DNA of 43,457 nucleotides, taken from NCBI GenBank assembly GCA_016280395.1, contig JAEEGQ010000128.1:1-43457 (forward strand), written 5' to 3'. Below the pieces are notes generated by a model. It saw only the letters and a list, made by a program, of their open reading frames with translations, did not search any database and was not told where the DNA came from. Shown here one piece after another: positions 34,121 through 43,457 of this stretch. The DNA comes from Lachnospiraceae bacterium. Its GTDB lineage: Bacteria; Bacillota; Clostridia; Lachnospirales; Lachnospiraceae. Each line of letters opens with the position of its first letter. Position 1 is the stretch's first letter. The translations under genes were made by a program, and so were the position numbers.

Positions 34121-35575
34121 ATGAGTGACACAAGCAGATACATAAGCCCTTTTGGGGAAAGATACGCATCTCCCGAGATGCAGTACATCTTCAGCCAGGA
34201 TAAGAAGTTCTCCACATGGAGAAAGCTCTGGATAGCACTTGCGGAAACAGAGATGGAGCTTGGACTTTCGCAGGATGGGAAGCCCGTCATCACGCAGGAA
34301 ATGATAGACGAGATGAAGGCCCACGTTACAGACATCAACTATGAAGCCGCAAAAGAGCGTGAAAAGCTTGTGCGTCATGATGTCATGAGCCATGTGTACG
34401 CGTATGGGCTGCAGTGTCCGAAGGCAGCCGGGATAATCCACCTTGGCGCAACAAGCTGCTATGTCGGCGACAATACGGATATCATAATAATGCGCGACGC
34501 ACTGAGACTTATCCGCAAAAAGCTCATCAATGTTATTGCAAAGCTCGCTGCTTTTGCGCGCGAATACAAGGATATGCCGACGCTTGCCTTTACCCACTTC
34601 CAGCCAGCACAGCCCACTACGGTTGGAAAACGCGCGACACTCTGGCTCCAGGAATTCTGTATGGATCTTGAAGATCTCGACTATGTGCTCGGCAGCTTAA
34701 AGCTCCTTGGCTGCAAGGGAACGACCGGCACACAGGCCTCTTTTAAGGAACTTTTTTCAAACGATAAAGCGAAGCTCGACAGTCTCGACCCGATGATCGC
34801 AAAGAAAATGGGCTTTGAGGCATGCTACCCGGTTTCCGGCCAGACTTATTCAAGAAAGGTGGATACAAGGGTACTGAACGTGCTTGCAGGCATTGCGGCT
34901 TCCGCACACAAAATGTCCAACGATATAAGGCTTTTGCAGCATCTGAAGGAGGTTGAGGAACCCTTCGAGAAAAACCAGATCGGTTCTTCCGCAATGGCCT
35001 ACAAGCGCAATCCCATGCGTTCTGAACGCATAGCCTCCCTTTCAAGATACATAATCTGCGATGCCTTAAATCCCGCCATTACTTCCGCGACCCAGTGGTT
35101 TGAACGTACTCTTGACGATTCCGCGAACAAGCGCATTTCCATAGCAGAAGGCTTCCTGGCCTGTGACGGGGTTATGGACCTTTGCCTTAATGTTGCGGAC
35201 GGCCTGGTTGTAAACGAAAAGATCGTGGAAAAGCACCTTCTCGCGGAGCTGCCTTTCATGGCTACGGAAAACATCATGATGGATGCAGTAAAGAACGGCG
35301 CTAACCGTCAGGAAATGCATGAGGAGATCAGGAAACTTTCCATGGAAGCGGGCGTGAACATCAAGCAGAAGGGTCTTGACAACAATCTTCTCGAACTTAT
35401 CGCAGAGAGCGACGCCTTCAACCTCACGCTGGACGAGCTTAAAGGCTACATGATCCCCGCAAATTATACGGGGCGTGCGCCGGAGCAGGTGGAGGCTTTC
35501 CTTGAAGAGATCATCAGGCCCATTCTCGAGGCCAACGGGGATGCGCTCGGTATGCAGGCAGTTATCAATGTCTGA
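34121..35575 (+). CDS. purB: Adenylosuccinate lyase
   Basis: 484 residues of the fumarase/aspartase superfamily. It acts twice in purine synthesis, on SAICAR and on adenylosuccinate. Landmarks: HLGATSCYVGDN, THFQPAQPTTVGKR, GTTGTQASFKELF, and the signature SSAMAYKRNPMRSE (from about 289), which holds the flexible catalytic loop. It takes SAICAR made by PurC, encoded just upstream. The start has AAGGAG 7 bases before it. Confidence 0.96.
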   Translation: MSDTSRYISPFGERYASPEMQYIFSQDKKFSTWRKLWIALAETEMELGLSQDGKPVITQEMIDEMKAHVTDINYEAAKEREKLVRHDVMSHVYAYGLQCPKAAGIIHLGATSCYVGDNTDIIIMRDALRLIRKKLINVIAKLAAFAREYKDMPTLAFTHFQPAQPTTVGKRATLWLQEFCMDLEDLDYVLGSLKLLGCKGTTGTQASFKELFSNDKAKLDSLDPMIAKKMGFEACYPVSGQTYSRKVDTRVLNVLAGIAASAHKMSNDIRLLQHLKEVEEPFEKNQIGSSAMAYKRNPMRSERIASLSRYIICDALNPAITSATQWFERTLDDSANKRISIAEGFLACDGVMDLCLNVADGLVVNEKIVEKHLLAELPFMATENIMMDAVKNGANRQEMHEEIRKLSMEAGVNIKQKGLDNNLLELIAESDAFNLTLDELKGYMIPANYTGRAPEQVEAFLEEIIRPILEANGDALGMQAVINV

Positions 35576-35626
35576 GGCATATGTGTTTTATCAGATAACA
35601 AGTTAACACTTTAAAGAAAAAAAGTG

Positions 35627-35655
35627 TTGCATTTTAAAAAAACATATAATATAAT
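35627..35655 (+). promoter_or_regulatory. Sigma-A promoter of gdhA
   Basis: TTGCAT (35627-35632), a 17-base spacer and TATAAT (35650-35655). A second TATAAT overlaps at 35645-35650 but is too close to the -35. An 8-bp stem AACACTTT/AAAGTGTT around 35605-35628 precedes it and may end purB transcription. Confidence 0.82.
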
Positions 35656-35660
35656 CAACC

Positions 35661-35718
35661 GTGACAAAGGCGTCCGATGGGAGTTCAGAGATCCCTTATA
35701 TCGGTGCGCCTTTTTTTT
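35661..35718 (+). promoter_or_regulatory. gdhA leader with intrinsic terminator (attenuator candidate)
   Basis: The transcript would start near 35661 and immediately enter a terminator: AAAGGCG/CGCCTTT outer stem (35666-35672 with 35707-35713), CCGAT/ATCGG, inner GGGA/TCCC, then eight T. The gdhA start lies 29 bases further on, so readthrough must be allowed. A competing small hairpin GAC-AAAGGC-GTC (35663-35674) has a six-base loop with A first and G fourth, the rule known for ANTAR targets, and uses the same bases as the terminator stem. Confidence 0.65.
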
Positions 35719-35734
35719 AAAAGTTTTTTTATAG

Positions 35735-37093
<1,359 letters not shown>

Positions 37094-37100
37094 AACTAAA

Positions 37101-37206
37101 AAGCCGCGTACGGGATGTGTGGCTTAAAACCCGTCCGGGCTTATGGAAACGCTCCCGCGCTTCCGCAAACATGGATGATCCGAGTAGGGGAGTTTTCCCC
37201 TACTCG
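37101..37206 (+). promoter_or_regulatory. Structured gdhA-glnA intergenic RNA
   Basis: Two structures are visible. First, interleaved pairs AAGCC/GGCTT (37101-37105, 37121-37125) and ACGGG/CCCGT (37110-37114, 37130-37134) allow an H-type pseudoknot. Second, an 11-bp perfect hairpin CGAGTAGGGGA and complement (37181-37206) with a GTTT loop lacks a T run, so it may stabilise or process the transcript rather than end it. No clear promoter for glnA was found. Confidence 0.5.
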
Positions 37207-37265
37207 ATTTGCTTAAAAACCAAACCGGGAACACAATCATCTTAGATCAAAGGAGAACATGTATC

Positions 37266-38570
37266 ATGAGAACAAAAGAGGATATCATCAGACTGATAGA
37301 CGAAGAAGACGTGGAATTTATCAGACTGCAGTTTACCGATGCCCTTGGCAACCTGAAGAATATGGCTGTCACTCCGGGCCAGCTTGACCGTGTTGTGAAC
37401 AACATGTATTCGTTTGCAGGGTCCGCCGCGTTCAATGACCGTTATGATTATCCGGGGGACTTGTATCTGATCCCGGATCTTGACACGTTTGTGATCCTGC
37501 CCTGGAGACCGCAGCAGGGGAAAGTTGCAAAGCTTATCTGCGATATCGGCAAAGAGAACACACTGAATCCGGCCTATTCAGCCGGAAATGTGATCCCTTT
37601 TGAACTGTCGTCCAGGGATATCCTTAAAAAAGTGGTAAAAGAGGCTGAGGAGAAGGGCTATACCTTCATGATCAACCCCGAATGCGAGTTCTTCCTGTTC
37701 CATACGGATGAAGACGGACGGCCTACCACCGTTTCTCACGAAAGTGCCGGCTATCTTGATGTAGGGCCTGCGGATCTTGGGGAAAACGCAAGGCGTGACA
37801 TGGTGCTTGCCCTTGAGGACATGGGCTTTGAGATCGAATCCTCACACCATGAGAAGGCTCCCGGCCAGCATGAGATAGATTTTAAGCAGGACGAGAGCCT
37901 TGCGATGGCAGATTCCGTAATGACATTTAAGTTTGCGGTCCGTTCTATCGCAAAGCGTTTCGGCTTATATGCGACCTTTATGCCAAAGCCTGTGACAGCA
38001 AACCCCGGCTCCGGCATGCACATCAACTTTTCGCTATACAGAGACGGAAAGAATCTCTTTGACGACGGCGGACGCATGAGCGGGACCGCAGAGAGCTTTA
38101 TAGGCGGAATACTTGCACATGCGGGGGCACTCTGCGCAATAACCAACCCGACCGTCAATTCCTACAAAAGGCTCCTCGGAGGAGAAGGAGCGCCTTCAAG
38201 GGCAACATGGTCGGACAGCAACAACGGTGCGGCTGTGCGCTTCTGCAGGCAGTTCTCCGAGGCAAAGGTGGAGGTCCGTTTCCCGGATCCTGCCGCAAAT
38301 CCTTATACGGCATTTGCAGCCTGCATTGCAGCGGGCATAGACGGCATCGAGAACGGCATTAAGCCGGGTATCCGCAACAATCCGAATGCCGTTAAGCTTC
38401 CGGGCAATCTTAATGATGCCCTGCGCAACCTGAAGAAGGACGAGGTTATCCGCAAGGCATTGGGCTCGGATTTTGTGGATATTTACAGCTCGATCCGTAA
38501 AAAAGAGTGGAATGAATACATGATGCAGGTTTCTGACTGGGAGATCAACAATTATCTTGTAAACATCTGA
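37266..38570 (+). CDS. glnA: Glutamine synthetase, type I short form
   Basis: 434 residues. It makes glutamine from glutamate, ammonia and ATP. Landmarks: EFIRLQFTDALGNLKN, NPECEFFLF, GQHEIDF, NPGSGMHINFS, and SYKRLLGGEGAPSRATWSDSN with ATP-binding residues. The length fits the GSI-alpha form, which is not adenylylated. The ATG at 37266 is used, with AGGAG 10 bases upstream; an out-of-frame ATG lies 7 bases before it. The ANTAR gene follows after 13 bases, a known arrangement in Clostridia. Confidence 0.95.
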   Translation: MRTKEDIIRLIDEEDVEFIRLQFTDALGNLKNMAVTPGQLDRVVNNMYSFAGSAAFNDRYDYPGDLYLIPDLDTFVILPWRPQQGKVAKLICDIGKENTLNPAYSAGNVIPFELSSRDILKKVVKEAEEKGYTFMINPECEFFLFHTDEDGRPTTVSHESAGYLDVGPADLGENARRDMVLALEDMGFEIESSHHEKAPGQHEIDFKQDESLAMADSVMTFKFAVRSIAKRFGLYATFMPKPVTANPGSGMHINFSLYRDGKNLFDDGGRMSGTAESFIGGILAHAGALCAITNPTVNSYKRLLGGEGAPSRATWSDSNNGAAVRFCRQFSEAKVEVRFPDPAANPYTAFAACIAAGIDGIENGIKPGIRNNPNAVKLPGNLNDALRNLKKDEVIRKALGSDFVDIYSSIRKKEWNEYMMQVSDWEINNYLVNI

Positions 38571-38583
38571 ATCAGGAGGTTCT

Positions 38584-39135
38584 ATGGCAAGTGTCCTTGT
38601 TGCAATGCCAAAACATGAGGACGCAAACAGAATCGCCGAATTGCTGAAAAAAGGTGATCTTACGGCAAAGCTTCAGATATGCAGGAGCGCAGCCGAGACC
38701 CTTTCCTTTGCGAGCGATATCGGAAACGGTGTCGTGGTCTGTATGAAAAACCTGCCGGATATGAACTTTGCGGAATTGTTCGAATGCCTTCCGGCCGGAT
38801 TTTCGATGGTCCTTATAACAGGAGACTCTTCACTTGAGTTTCCGCCCGGGAGGCTTAAAAAACTGTCGATCCCCTTTAAGACCCATGAGTTTGTGAACAC
38901 GGTTGACGCTCTGTTAAGAGCGGCCGGTGGAGGTTATGCTCCGGTCAGGTACAGGCACCGGAGTGCCGTTGAGCAGCAGGAGATAGATGCCGCAAAACAC
39001 AGGCTCATGAAGGCAAGGAAAATGACGGAGCCCGAGGCATACCGTTATATCCAGAAATACAGCATGGATGCAGGACGTTCAATGGTTGAGTCTGCAAGAA
39101 TGGTTTTGGCACTGATGAATAATAATGGAGAATGA
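38584..39135 (+). CDS. ANTAR-domain antiterminator with pseudo-receiver (NitR-like)
   Basis: 183 residues. The N-terminal 115 residues have a receiver fold, but where the phosphoacceptor Asp is expected (VVVCMKNLPDM) there is none, so it is probably not phosphorylated. The C-terminal ANTAR domain (about 130-180: IDAAKHRLMKARKMTEPEAY, then MDAGRSMVESARMVL) binds paired RNA hairpins and prevents termination. Proteins of this type next to glnA in Clostridia are known or proposed to control nitrogen genes. Ligand sensing through the pseudo-receiver or contact with glutamine synthetase is inferred. GGAGG precedes the ATG, and its stop overlaps an ATG of the next gene. Confidence 0.88.
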   Translation: MASVLVAMPKHEDANRIAELLKKGDLTAKLQICRSAAETLSFASDIGNGVVVCMKNLPDMNFAELFECLPAGFSMVLITGDSSLEFPPGRLKKLSIPFKTHEFVNTVDALLRAAGGGYAPVRYRHRSAVEQQEIDAAKHRLMKARKMTEPEAYRYIQKYSMDAGRSMVESARMVLALMNNNGE

Positions 39136-39137
39136 TC

Positions 39138-40358
39138 ATGGCTGATATTAACAGAAATTATCTTGATCTGCAGGGAAGCTATCTTTTCTCTGCGATCGCA
39201 AAAAAGGTGCGCGAATACTCTGAAACACATGACAGCCGCCGTATCATACGGCTTGGGATAGGCGATGTCACACTGCCTCTTTGCCATGCCGTAACGGAAG
39301 CACTGCACAAAGCAGTGGACGAGATGGGCAATGCCGCTACTTTCCGCGGCTATGCACCCGACCTGGGTTACGATTTCCTTAGGAATGCCATCGCGGAGAA
39401 CGATTTTAAGGCCAGGGGCTGCGACATTTCCGCTGATGAGATATTTGTCTCTGACGGCGCAAAAAGCGACTCCGGCAATATCCAGGAGATATTCGGGCCG
39501 GATAATATCGTTGCGGTGTGCGACCCTGTTTACCCTGTGTATGTGGATTCAAACATAATGGCAGGCAGACACGGAAAGTATAATGATGCAACCGGAACCT
39601 TCAGCAGGTTCGTGTACCTTCCCTGCGACGCGGGAAACGGCTTTTGCCCGGATCTTCCGAAGGAAAAGGCGGATATCATCTATCTTTGCTATCCCAATAA
39701 CCCTACAGGCGCCGCAATAACAAAAGCTGAGCTGAAGAAATGGGTGGACTATGCAAACTCAACGGGAGCTGTCATCATCTATGATGCCGCTTATGAGGCC
39801 TACATCACCGAGGAAGGGATCCCGCACACTATCTATGAGATAGAAGGGGCAAGGGAGTGTGCCATAGAACTGCATTCCTTCTCGAAAAATGCCGGTTTCA
39901 CAGGACTCCGCCTCGGATATACGGTAGTCCCGAAAGACCTTAAACGCGGAGGAACAGAGTTGAGAAGCCTCTGGGCAAGGAGACACGGCACAAAGTACAA
40001 CGGTGCGCCCTATATCGTTCAGAGGGCGGGAGAGGCCGTTTATTCGCCTGAAGGAAAACGGCAGGTTGCGGAACAGGTTGCTTTTTATCTCAATAACGCA
40101 AAGTATATCCGAGGGAATCTTGAAGCTGCCGGCTTTACCGTATATGGAGGCGTGAACTCGCCTTATATCTGGCTGAAAACACCGGGGAACCTCTCAAGCT
40201 GGGAATTCTTCGACGAGCTGCTTTCAAAAGCGCAGATAGTCGGAACACCGGGCTCGGGCTTCGGCGCGCACGGAGAAGGGTATTTCAGGCTCACTGCCTT
40301 CGGTAAATACGAGGATGCGGTCGAGGCCGTATCAAGGATAAAAGAAACGGCTTTTTAG
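39138..40358 (+). CDS. dapL: LL-diaminopimelate aminotransferase
   Basis: 406 residues, PLP fold type I. It turns tetrahydrodipicolinate directly into LL-diaminopimelate with glutamate as donor, for lysine and peptidoglycan. Typical stretches: IIRLGIGDVTLPLCHAV, FVSDGAKSDSGNIQEIFG, CYPNNPTGA, and SFSKNAGFTGLRLGY with the PLP lysine. The ATG at 39138 is preferred because GGAG ends 7 bases before it; one 6 bases upstream overlaps the ANTAR stop. Its place after gdhA and glnA fits its need for glutamate. Confidence 0.93.
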   Translation: MADINRNYLDLQGSYLFSAIAKKVREYSETHDSRRIIRLGIGDVTLPLCHAVTEALHKAVDEMGNAATFRGYAPDLGYDFLRNAIAENDFKARGCDISADEIFVSDGAKSDSGNIQEIFGPDNIVAVCDPVYPVYVDSNIMAGRHGKYNDATGTFSRFVYLPCDAGNGFCPDLPKEKADIIYLCYPNNPTGAAITKAELKKWVDYANSTGAVIIYDAAYEAYITEEGIPHTIYEIEGARECAIELHSFSKNAGFTGLRLGYTVVPKDLKRGGTELRSLWARRHGTKYNGAPYIVQRAGEAVYSPEGKRQVAEQVAFYLNNAKYIRGNLEAAGFTVYGGVNSPYIWLKTPGNLSSWEFFDELLSKAQIVGTPGSGFGAHGEGYFRLTAFGKYEDAVEAVSRIKETAF

Positions 40359-40368
40359 GAGAAAGAAT

Positions 40369-42207
40369 ATGTGCGGAATTGTTGGATATTGTGGGAAAAA
40401 ACAGGCGGCTCCCATACTTCTTGAGGGGCTTTCAAAGCTTGAATACAGAGGCTACGATTCGGCAGGCCTCGCAGTGAGGAATGATGCCGGAAAAGTTGAG
40501 ATAGTAAAGGCAAAAGGGCGCCTTTCGGTGCTTGCCAACAAAACCTCGGACGGAACGACACTTAAAGGGAATTGCGGCATCGGTCACACGCGCTGGGCAA
40601 CTCACGGCGAGCCAAGCGAGACAAACGCCCATCCGCATTGCAGTGACGACGGCAACGTTGTCGGTGTTCACAACGGCATCATCGAGAATTATGTCGAGAT
40701 ACGGGAAAAATTGTTAAGGCATAACTACTCGTTCTATTCGGAGACGGATACGGAAGCCCTTGTAAAACTTGTGGATTATTATTACAACAAGTACAAGGGC
40801 GGTCCGATAGATGCCATCGCAAAGACTATGGTGCGCGTGCGGGGATCCTATGCGCTTGCGGTAATGTTCAAAGAATACCCGGGCGAGATCTATGTTGCCC
40901 GTAAGGACAGCCCGCTGATAATAGGTGAAGGCAAGGGCGAATCCTATATCGCAAGCGATGTTCCCGCAATACTTAAGTACACAAGGAGTGTATATTACAT
41001 CGGGAATCTCGAGATGGCATGTCTTAAAGACGATAATGTGACCTTCTATAACCTTGACGGCGAAGTTGTCACAAAGGAGCCTGTAGAGATCAAATGGGAT
41101 GCCAAGGCTGCTGAAAAGAATGGTTTTGAGCATTTCATGATCAAGGAGATCCATGAACAGCCAAAGGCTGTCCGCGATACGGTAAATGCCTATACCGACA
41201 ACGGCAGGATCGACTTTGCAAAAGTAGGTCTTACCGACGAAGAGATTAAGAAGATAACAAATATCGTGATCGTTGCCTGCGGATCGGCCTATCATGTCGG
41301 CATGGTCGCGCAATACGTGTTTGAGGCACTTGCCGGGATACCTGTGCGCGTCGAACTTGCATCGGAATTCCGTTACAGGGACCCAATCCTTTCAGACTCC
41401 ACGCTTGTAATAGCCGTAAGCCAGTCCGGCGAGACAGCGGATACCCTTGCGGCTATCCGTGAGGCAAAGTCAAAGAACGCACCAACACTTGGCATCGTGA
41501 ACGTTCTTGGCAGCACAATCGCAAGGGAGTCGGACCATGTCATGTACACTTACGCAGGTCCGGAGATCGCTGTAGCGACTACAAAGGCCTACAGCGCACA
41601 GCTTGTGGCCTCTTACCTTCTTGCAATGCAATTTGCGCTTATTCGCGGAAAGATAAGCGATGAGCAGGTGAAAGGATATATAGAGGAGCTTAGCGCAATT
41701 CCGGGAAAGATCGAAAAGATACTTGAGGATAAGGAGCGTATCCAGTGGTTCGCGGCAAAATACTCGATACTTAAGGACGCTTTCTTTATCGGCCGTGGGA
41801 TCGACTATGCCGCATCCCTTGAGGGCAGCCTCAAGATGAAGGAGATAAGCTACGTGCACTCCGAGGCATACGCTGCAGGCGAGCTGAAGCACGGTACCAT
41901 CAGCCTCATTGAGGACGGAACCCTTGTTATCGGCCTTCTTACGCAGGGAAAGCTTTACGAGAAGACGCTGTCAAATCTTGTGGAAGTCAAGAGCCGCGGT
42001 GCATACCTCATGGCTGTCACGACTTACGGTAATTATGCGATCGAGGATGTTGTGGATTTCACGGTCTACATCCCACGGACAGAACCGCTTTTTGCCGTAA
42101 GCCTTGCAATCATCCCTCTCCAGCTCATGGGCTACTATCTGTCTGTGGCAAAGGGACTTGACGTGGATAAGCCGAGGAACCTTGCAAAAAGTGTAACGGT
42201 GGAATAA
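40369..42207 (+). CDS. glmS: Glutamine--fructose-6-phosphate aminotransferase
   Basis: 612 residues. It makes glucosamine-6-phosphate from fructose-6-phosphate and glutamine. C2 (Cys1 of the mature enzyme) in MCGIVGYCG is the amidase nucleophile; LEYRGYDSAGLAV and GHTRWATHG complete that domain. Two SIS sugar-isomerase domains follow (CGSAYHVG, SQSGETADT, GRGIDYAASLEGSLKMKEIS), ending KSVTVE. Only 10 bases separate it from dapL, so the glmS ribozyme found in many Firmicutes has no room here. Confidence 0.97.
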   Translation: MCGIVGYCGKKQAAPILLEGLSKLEYRGYDSAGLAVRNDAGKVEIVKAKGRLSVLANKTSDGTTLKGNCGIGHTRWATHGEPSETNAHPHCSDDGNVVGVHNGIIENYVEIREKLLRHNYSFYSETDTEALVKLVDYYYNKYKGGPIDAIAKTMVRVRGSYALAVMFKEYPGEIYVARKDSPLIIGEGKGESYIASDVPAILKYTRSVYYIGNLEMACLKDDNVTFYNLDGEVVTKEPVEIKWDAKAAEKNGFEHFMIKEIHEQPKAVRDTVNAYTDNGRIDFAKVGLTDEEIKKITNIVIVACGSAYHVGMVAQYVFEALAGIPVRVELASEFRYRDPILSDSTLVIAVSQSGETADTLAAIREAKSKNAPTLGIVNVLGSTIARESDHVMYTYAGPEIAVATTKAYSAQLVASYLLAMQFALIRGKISDEQVKGYIEELSAIPGKIEKILEDKERIQWFAAKYSILKDAFFIGRGIDYAASLEGSLKMKEISYVHSEAYAAGELKHGTISLIEDGTLVIGLLTQGKLYEKTLSNLVEVKSRGAYLMAVTTYGNYAIEDVVDFTVYIPRTEPLFAVSLAIIPLQLMGYYLSVAKGLDVDKPRNLAKSVTVE

Positions 42208-42212
42208 TACAG

Positions 42213-42244
42213 AAAACGGTGCGGAGCGATCTGCACCGTTTTTT
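42213..42244 (+). terminator. Intrinsic terminator of glmS
   Basis: A 10-bp stem AAAACGGTGC/GCACCGTTTT with a 10-base loop, continuing into a T run. It closes the nitrogen/amino-sugar block. Confidence 0.9.
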
Positions 42245-42284
42245 AATGAGCGGGCGGACTCTGCCGAATTTATTCATATTGCAT

Positions 42285-42313
42285 TTGAAAGCAAAAGCCG
42301 CAGATGTTATAAT
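42285..42313 (+). promoter_or_regulatory. Sigma-A promoter of guaA
   Basis: TTGAAA (42285-42290), a 17-base spacer and TATAAT (42308-42313). The start near 42320 leaves only about 26 bases of leader, too short for a purine riboswitch. Confidence 0.88.
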
Positions 42314-42345
42314 AAAACAAATTATAAACAGGAGGGACCCCTAAC

Positions 42346-43356
42346 ATGTCCGAAAGAAGTGAATACTACTCTAACAGTGAAAACATCAGACCCGAATCCA
42401 TGGAGCGTATCGCAACACGGGAGCAGGCTGACAGGTTCATCGATGAACAGGTGAAGAACCTTCAAAAGCAGATAGGAAACGGCAAGGTGCTCCTTGCGCT
42501 GTCCGGCGGTGTCGATTCTTCCGTTGTTGCCGCCCTTTTGATAAAGGCAGTAGGCAAGCAACTTACCTGTATCCACGTAAACCATGGTCTTATGCGCAAG
42601 GGCGAGAGCCAGATGGTCATTGATGTTTTTTCAAAGCAGCTTGGAGCAAACCTTGTATATGTTGACGCAACGGACCGCTTCCTCAACCTTCTTGCGGGTG
42701 TCAGCGATCCCGAACAGAAGCGTAAGATAATCGGCGGTGAGTTCATCAAGGTGTTTGATGAAGAAGCAGCAAAGATAGAAGGAGTCGGATTCCTCGGTCA
42801 GGGTACGATCTATCCCGATATCCTTGAGAGTAAGGACGGGATCAAGGCACATCACAATGTGGGCGGACTTCCCGAAGAAGTCAAGCTTGAACTTGTAGAA
42901 CCCTTAAAGCTCCTGTTCAAGGACGAAGTCCGCGTGGTCGGCTCCGCACTCGGTCTGCCGGACGAAATGGTAAACCGCCAGCCGTTCCCGGGTCCGGGAC
43001 TCGGAGTAAGGTGCACCGGCGCCATCACAAGAGACCGCCTTGAAGCGCTTCGCGAGTCCGACGCTATCCTGCGTGAAGAATTTAAGAATGCCGGCCTTGA
43101 CAAGAAGGTATGGCAGTATTTTACCGTTGTTCCCGATCTTAAGGCCACGGGCGTAAAGGACGGCAAGCGTGCCTTTGAGTGGGTATGCATCATCCGCGCC
43201 GTCAACACGAAGGACGCAATGTCAGCAACCATTGAAAGAGTGGACTGGGAGCTCCTTGAAAAGATCTCCTACAGGATCACGCATGAGGTAAAGGGGATCA
43301 ACCGCTGTCTGTACGACATTACGGCAAAGCCCACCGGAACCATAGAGTTCGAATAA
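42346..43356 (+). CDS. guaA: GMP synthetase (ATP-PPase and dimer domains only)
   Basis: 336 residues. It aminates XMP to GMP. The ATP-pyrophosphatase loop is SGGVDSS (53-59), and HNVGGLPEEVKLELVEPL, FKDEVR, RQPFPGPGLGVR and the C-terminal dimerisation domain (YDITAKPTGTIEFE at the end) are all present. The N-terminal glutamine amidotransferase of about 190 residues found in most bacterial GuaA is missing. The promoter, leader and GGAGGG before this ATG show that the gene really starts here. Two-subunit GMP synthetases of this kind are typical of archaea. The enzyme would need ammonia or a separate amidase not in the window. Confidence 0.92.
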   Translation: MSERSEYYSNSENIRPESMERIATREQADRFIDEQVKNLQKQIGNGKVLLALSGGVDSSVVAALLIKAVGKQLTCIHVNHGLMRKGESQMVIDVFSKQLGANLVYVDATDRFLNLLAGVSDPEQKRKIIGGEFIKVFDEEAAKIEGVGFLGQGTIYPDILESKDGIKAHHNVGGLPEEVKLELVEPLKLLFKDEVRVVGSALGLPDEMVNRQPFPGPGLGVRCTGAITRDRLEALRESDAILREEFKNAGLDKKVWQYFTVVPDLKATGVKDGKRAFEWVCIIRAVNTKDAMSATIERVDWELLEKISYRITHEVKGINRCLYDITAKPTGTIEFE

Positions 43357-43457
43357 GCCCAAGGGGCTTATTCACTTAAATGCTGACAACAGCCCCAAGG
43401 GCTGTTGTAGAGCTCGAATAAGCCCAAGGGGCTTATTCACTTAAATGCTGACAACAG
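43345..43457 (+). repeat. 66-bp tandem repeat with alternating hairpins, cut by the window end
   Basis: Unit 1 begins at 43345 (GAGTTCGAATAAGCCC) and unit 2 at 43411 (GAGCTCGAATAAGCCC), differing at one base over the visible overlap. Each unit holds a 9-bp hairpin AATAAGCCC/GGGCTTATT and an 11-bp hairpin ACAACAGCCCC/GGGGCTGTTGT, with the shared core CCCCAAGGGG in related form. The first 12 bases of unit 1 are the last three codons and stop of guaA. The array may continue beyond the window. Confidence 0.85.

Noticed and set aside
40359-40368. glmS ribozyme
   Set aside because: The gap between dapL and glmS is 10 bases, far too short.
42241-42345. Purine riboswitch before guaA
   Set aside because: The predicted leader is about 26 bases, too short for any purine aptamer.

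Overview
The window reads as a chromosomal stretch of a Clostridia-class Firmicute, most likely Lachnospiraceae. Reasons: strong GGAGG ribosome binding sites with some TTG/GTG starts, sigma-A promoters with 17-base spacers, a long-form hibernation factor, DapL-type lysine synthesis, a short glutamine synthetase followed by an ANTAR regulator, and several gene families I associate with that group. No rRNA, tRNA, CRISPR array, insertion sequence or prophage gene is visible. About 34 genes fill nearly all the sequence. The window begins inside tuf and ends inside a tandem repeat, so both ends may be assembly breaks.

Layout. 1-3.3 kb: end of tuf, a membrane EAL phosphodiesterase, then a cluster of five perfect DnaA boxes ahead of the ribosome hibernation gene hpf. 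3.3-4.6 kb: a gene-free, GC-rich region of palindromic repeats, then argC. 4.7-8.4 kb: an operon of a membrane zinc-ribbon protein, an M3 peptidase and thyA. 8.5-13.5 kb: a class A penicillin-binding protein and yigZ on the minus strand, and rarA divergently on the plus strand. 13.5-14.6 kb: a hairpin array, two small proteins and an XRE regulator. 14.6-20.5 kb: a phosphorelay operon (histidine kinase, receiver/HD-GYP, CheW-less CheA-like kinase, CheY-like receiver) followed by a secreted DUF4015-type hydrolase. 20.5-25.3 kb, minus strand: a Na/Pi symporter with a Cys-rich membrane protein, and a two-gene unit coding for an XRE/sigma-4-like regulator and a membrane-anchored serpin. 25.3-28.8 kb: an uncharacterised three-gene module (Hsp70/actin-fold-like protein, helical-repeat protein, coiled-coil membrane protein). 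28.8-35.6 kb: valS, a 56-residue small protein, a membrane TPR protein, purC and purB. 35.6-43.4 kb: a nitrogen and amino-sugar block (gdhA with a terminator-bearing leader, glnA, an ANTAR regulator, dapL, glmS), then a GMP synthetase that lacks its amidotransferase domain.

How they fit. The glutamate/glutamine genes sit beside a likely RNA-binding antiterminator, and the gdhA leader has a hairpin that fits ANTAR logic. Two cyclic-di-GMP phosphodiesterases of different classes lie within 17 kb. The most novel-looking units are the serpin/XRE-sigma-4 pair, the Hsp70-like three-gene module, and the CheW-less phosphorelay. A palindromic repeat of about 29 bases recurs at gene 3' ends, and one copy is translated as the tail of PurC.
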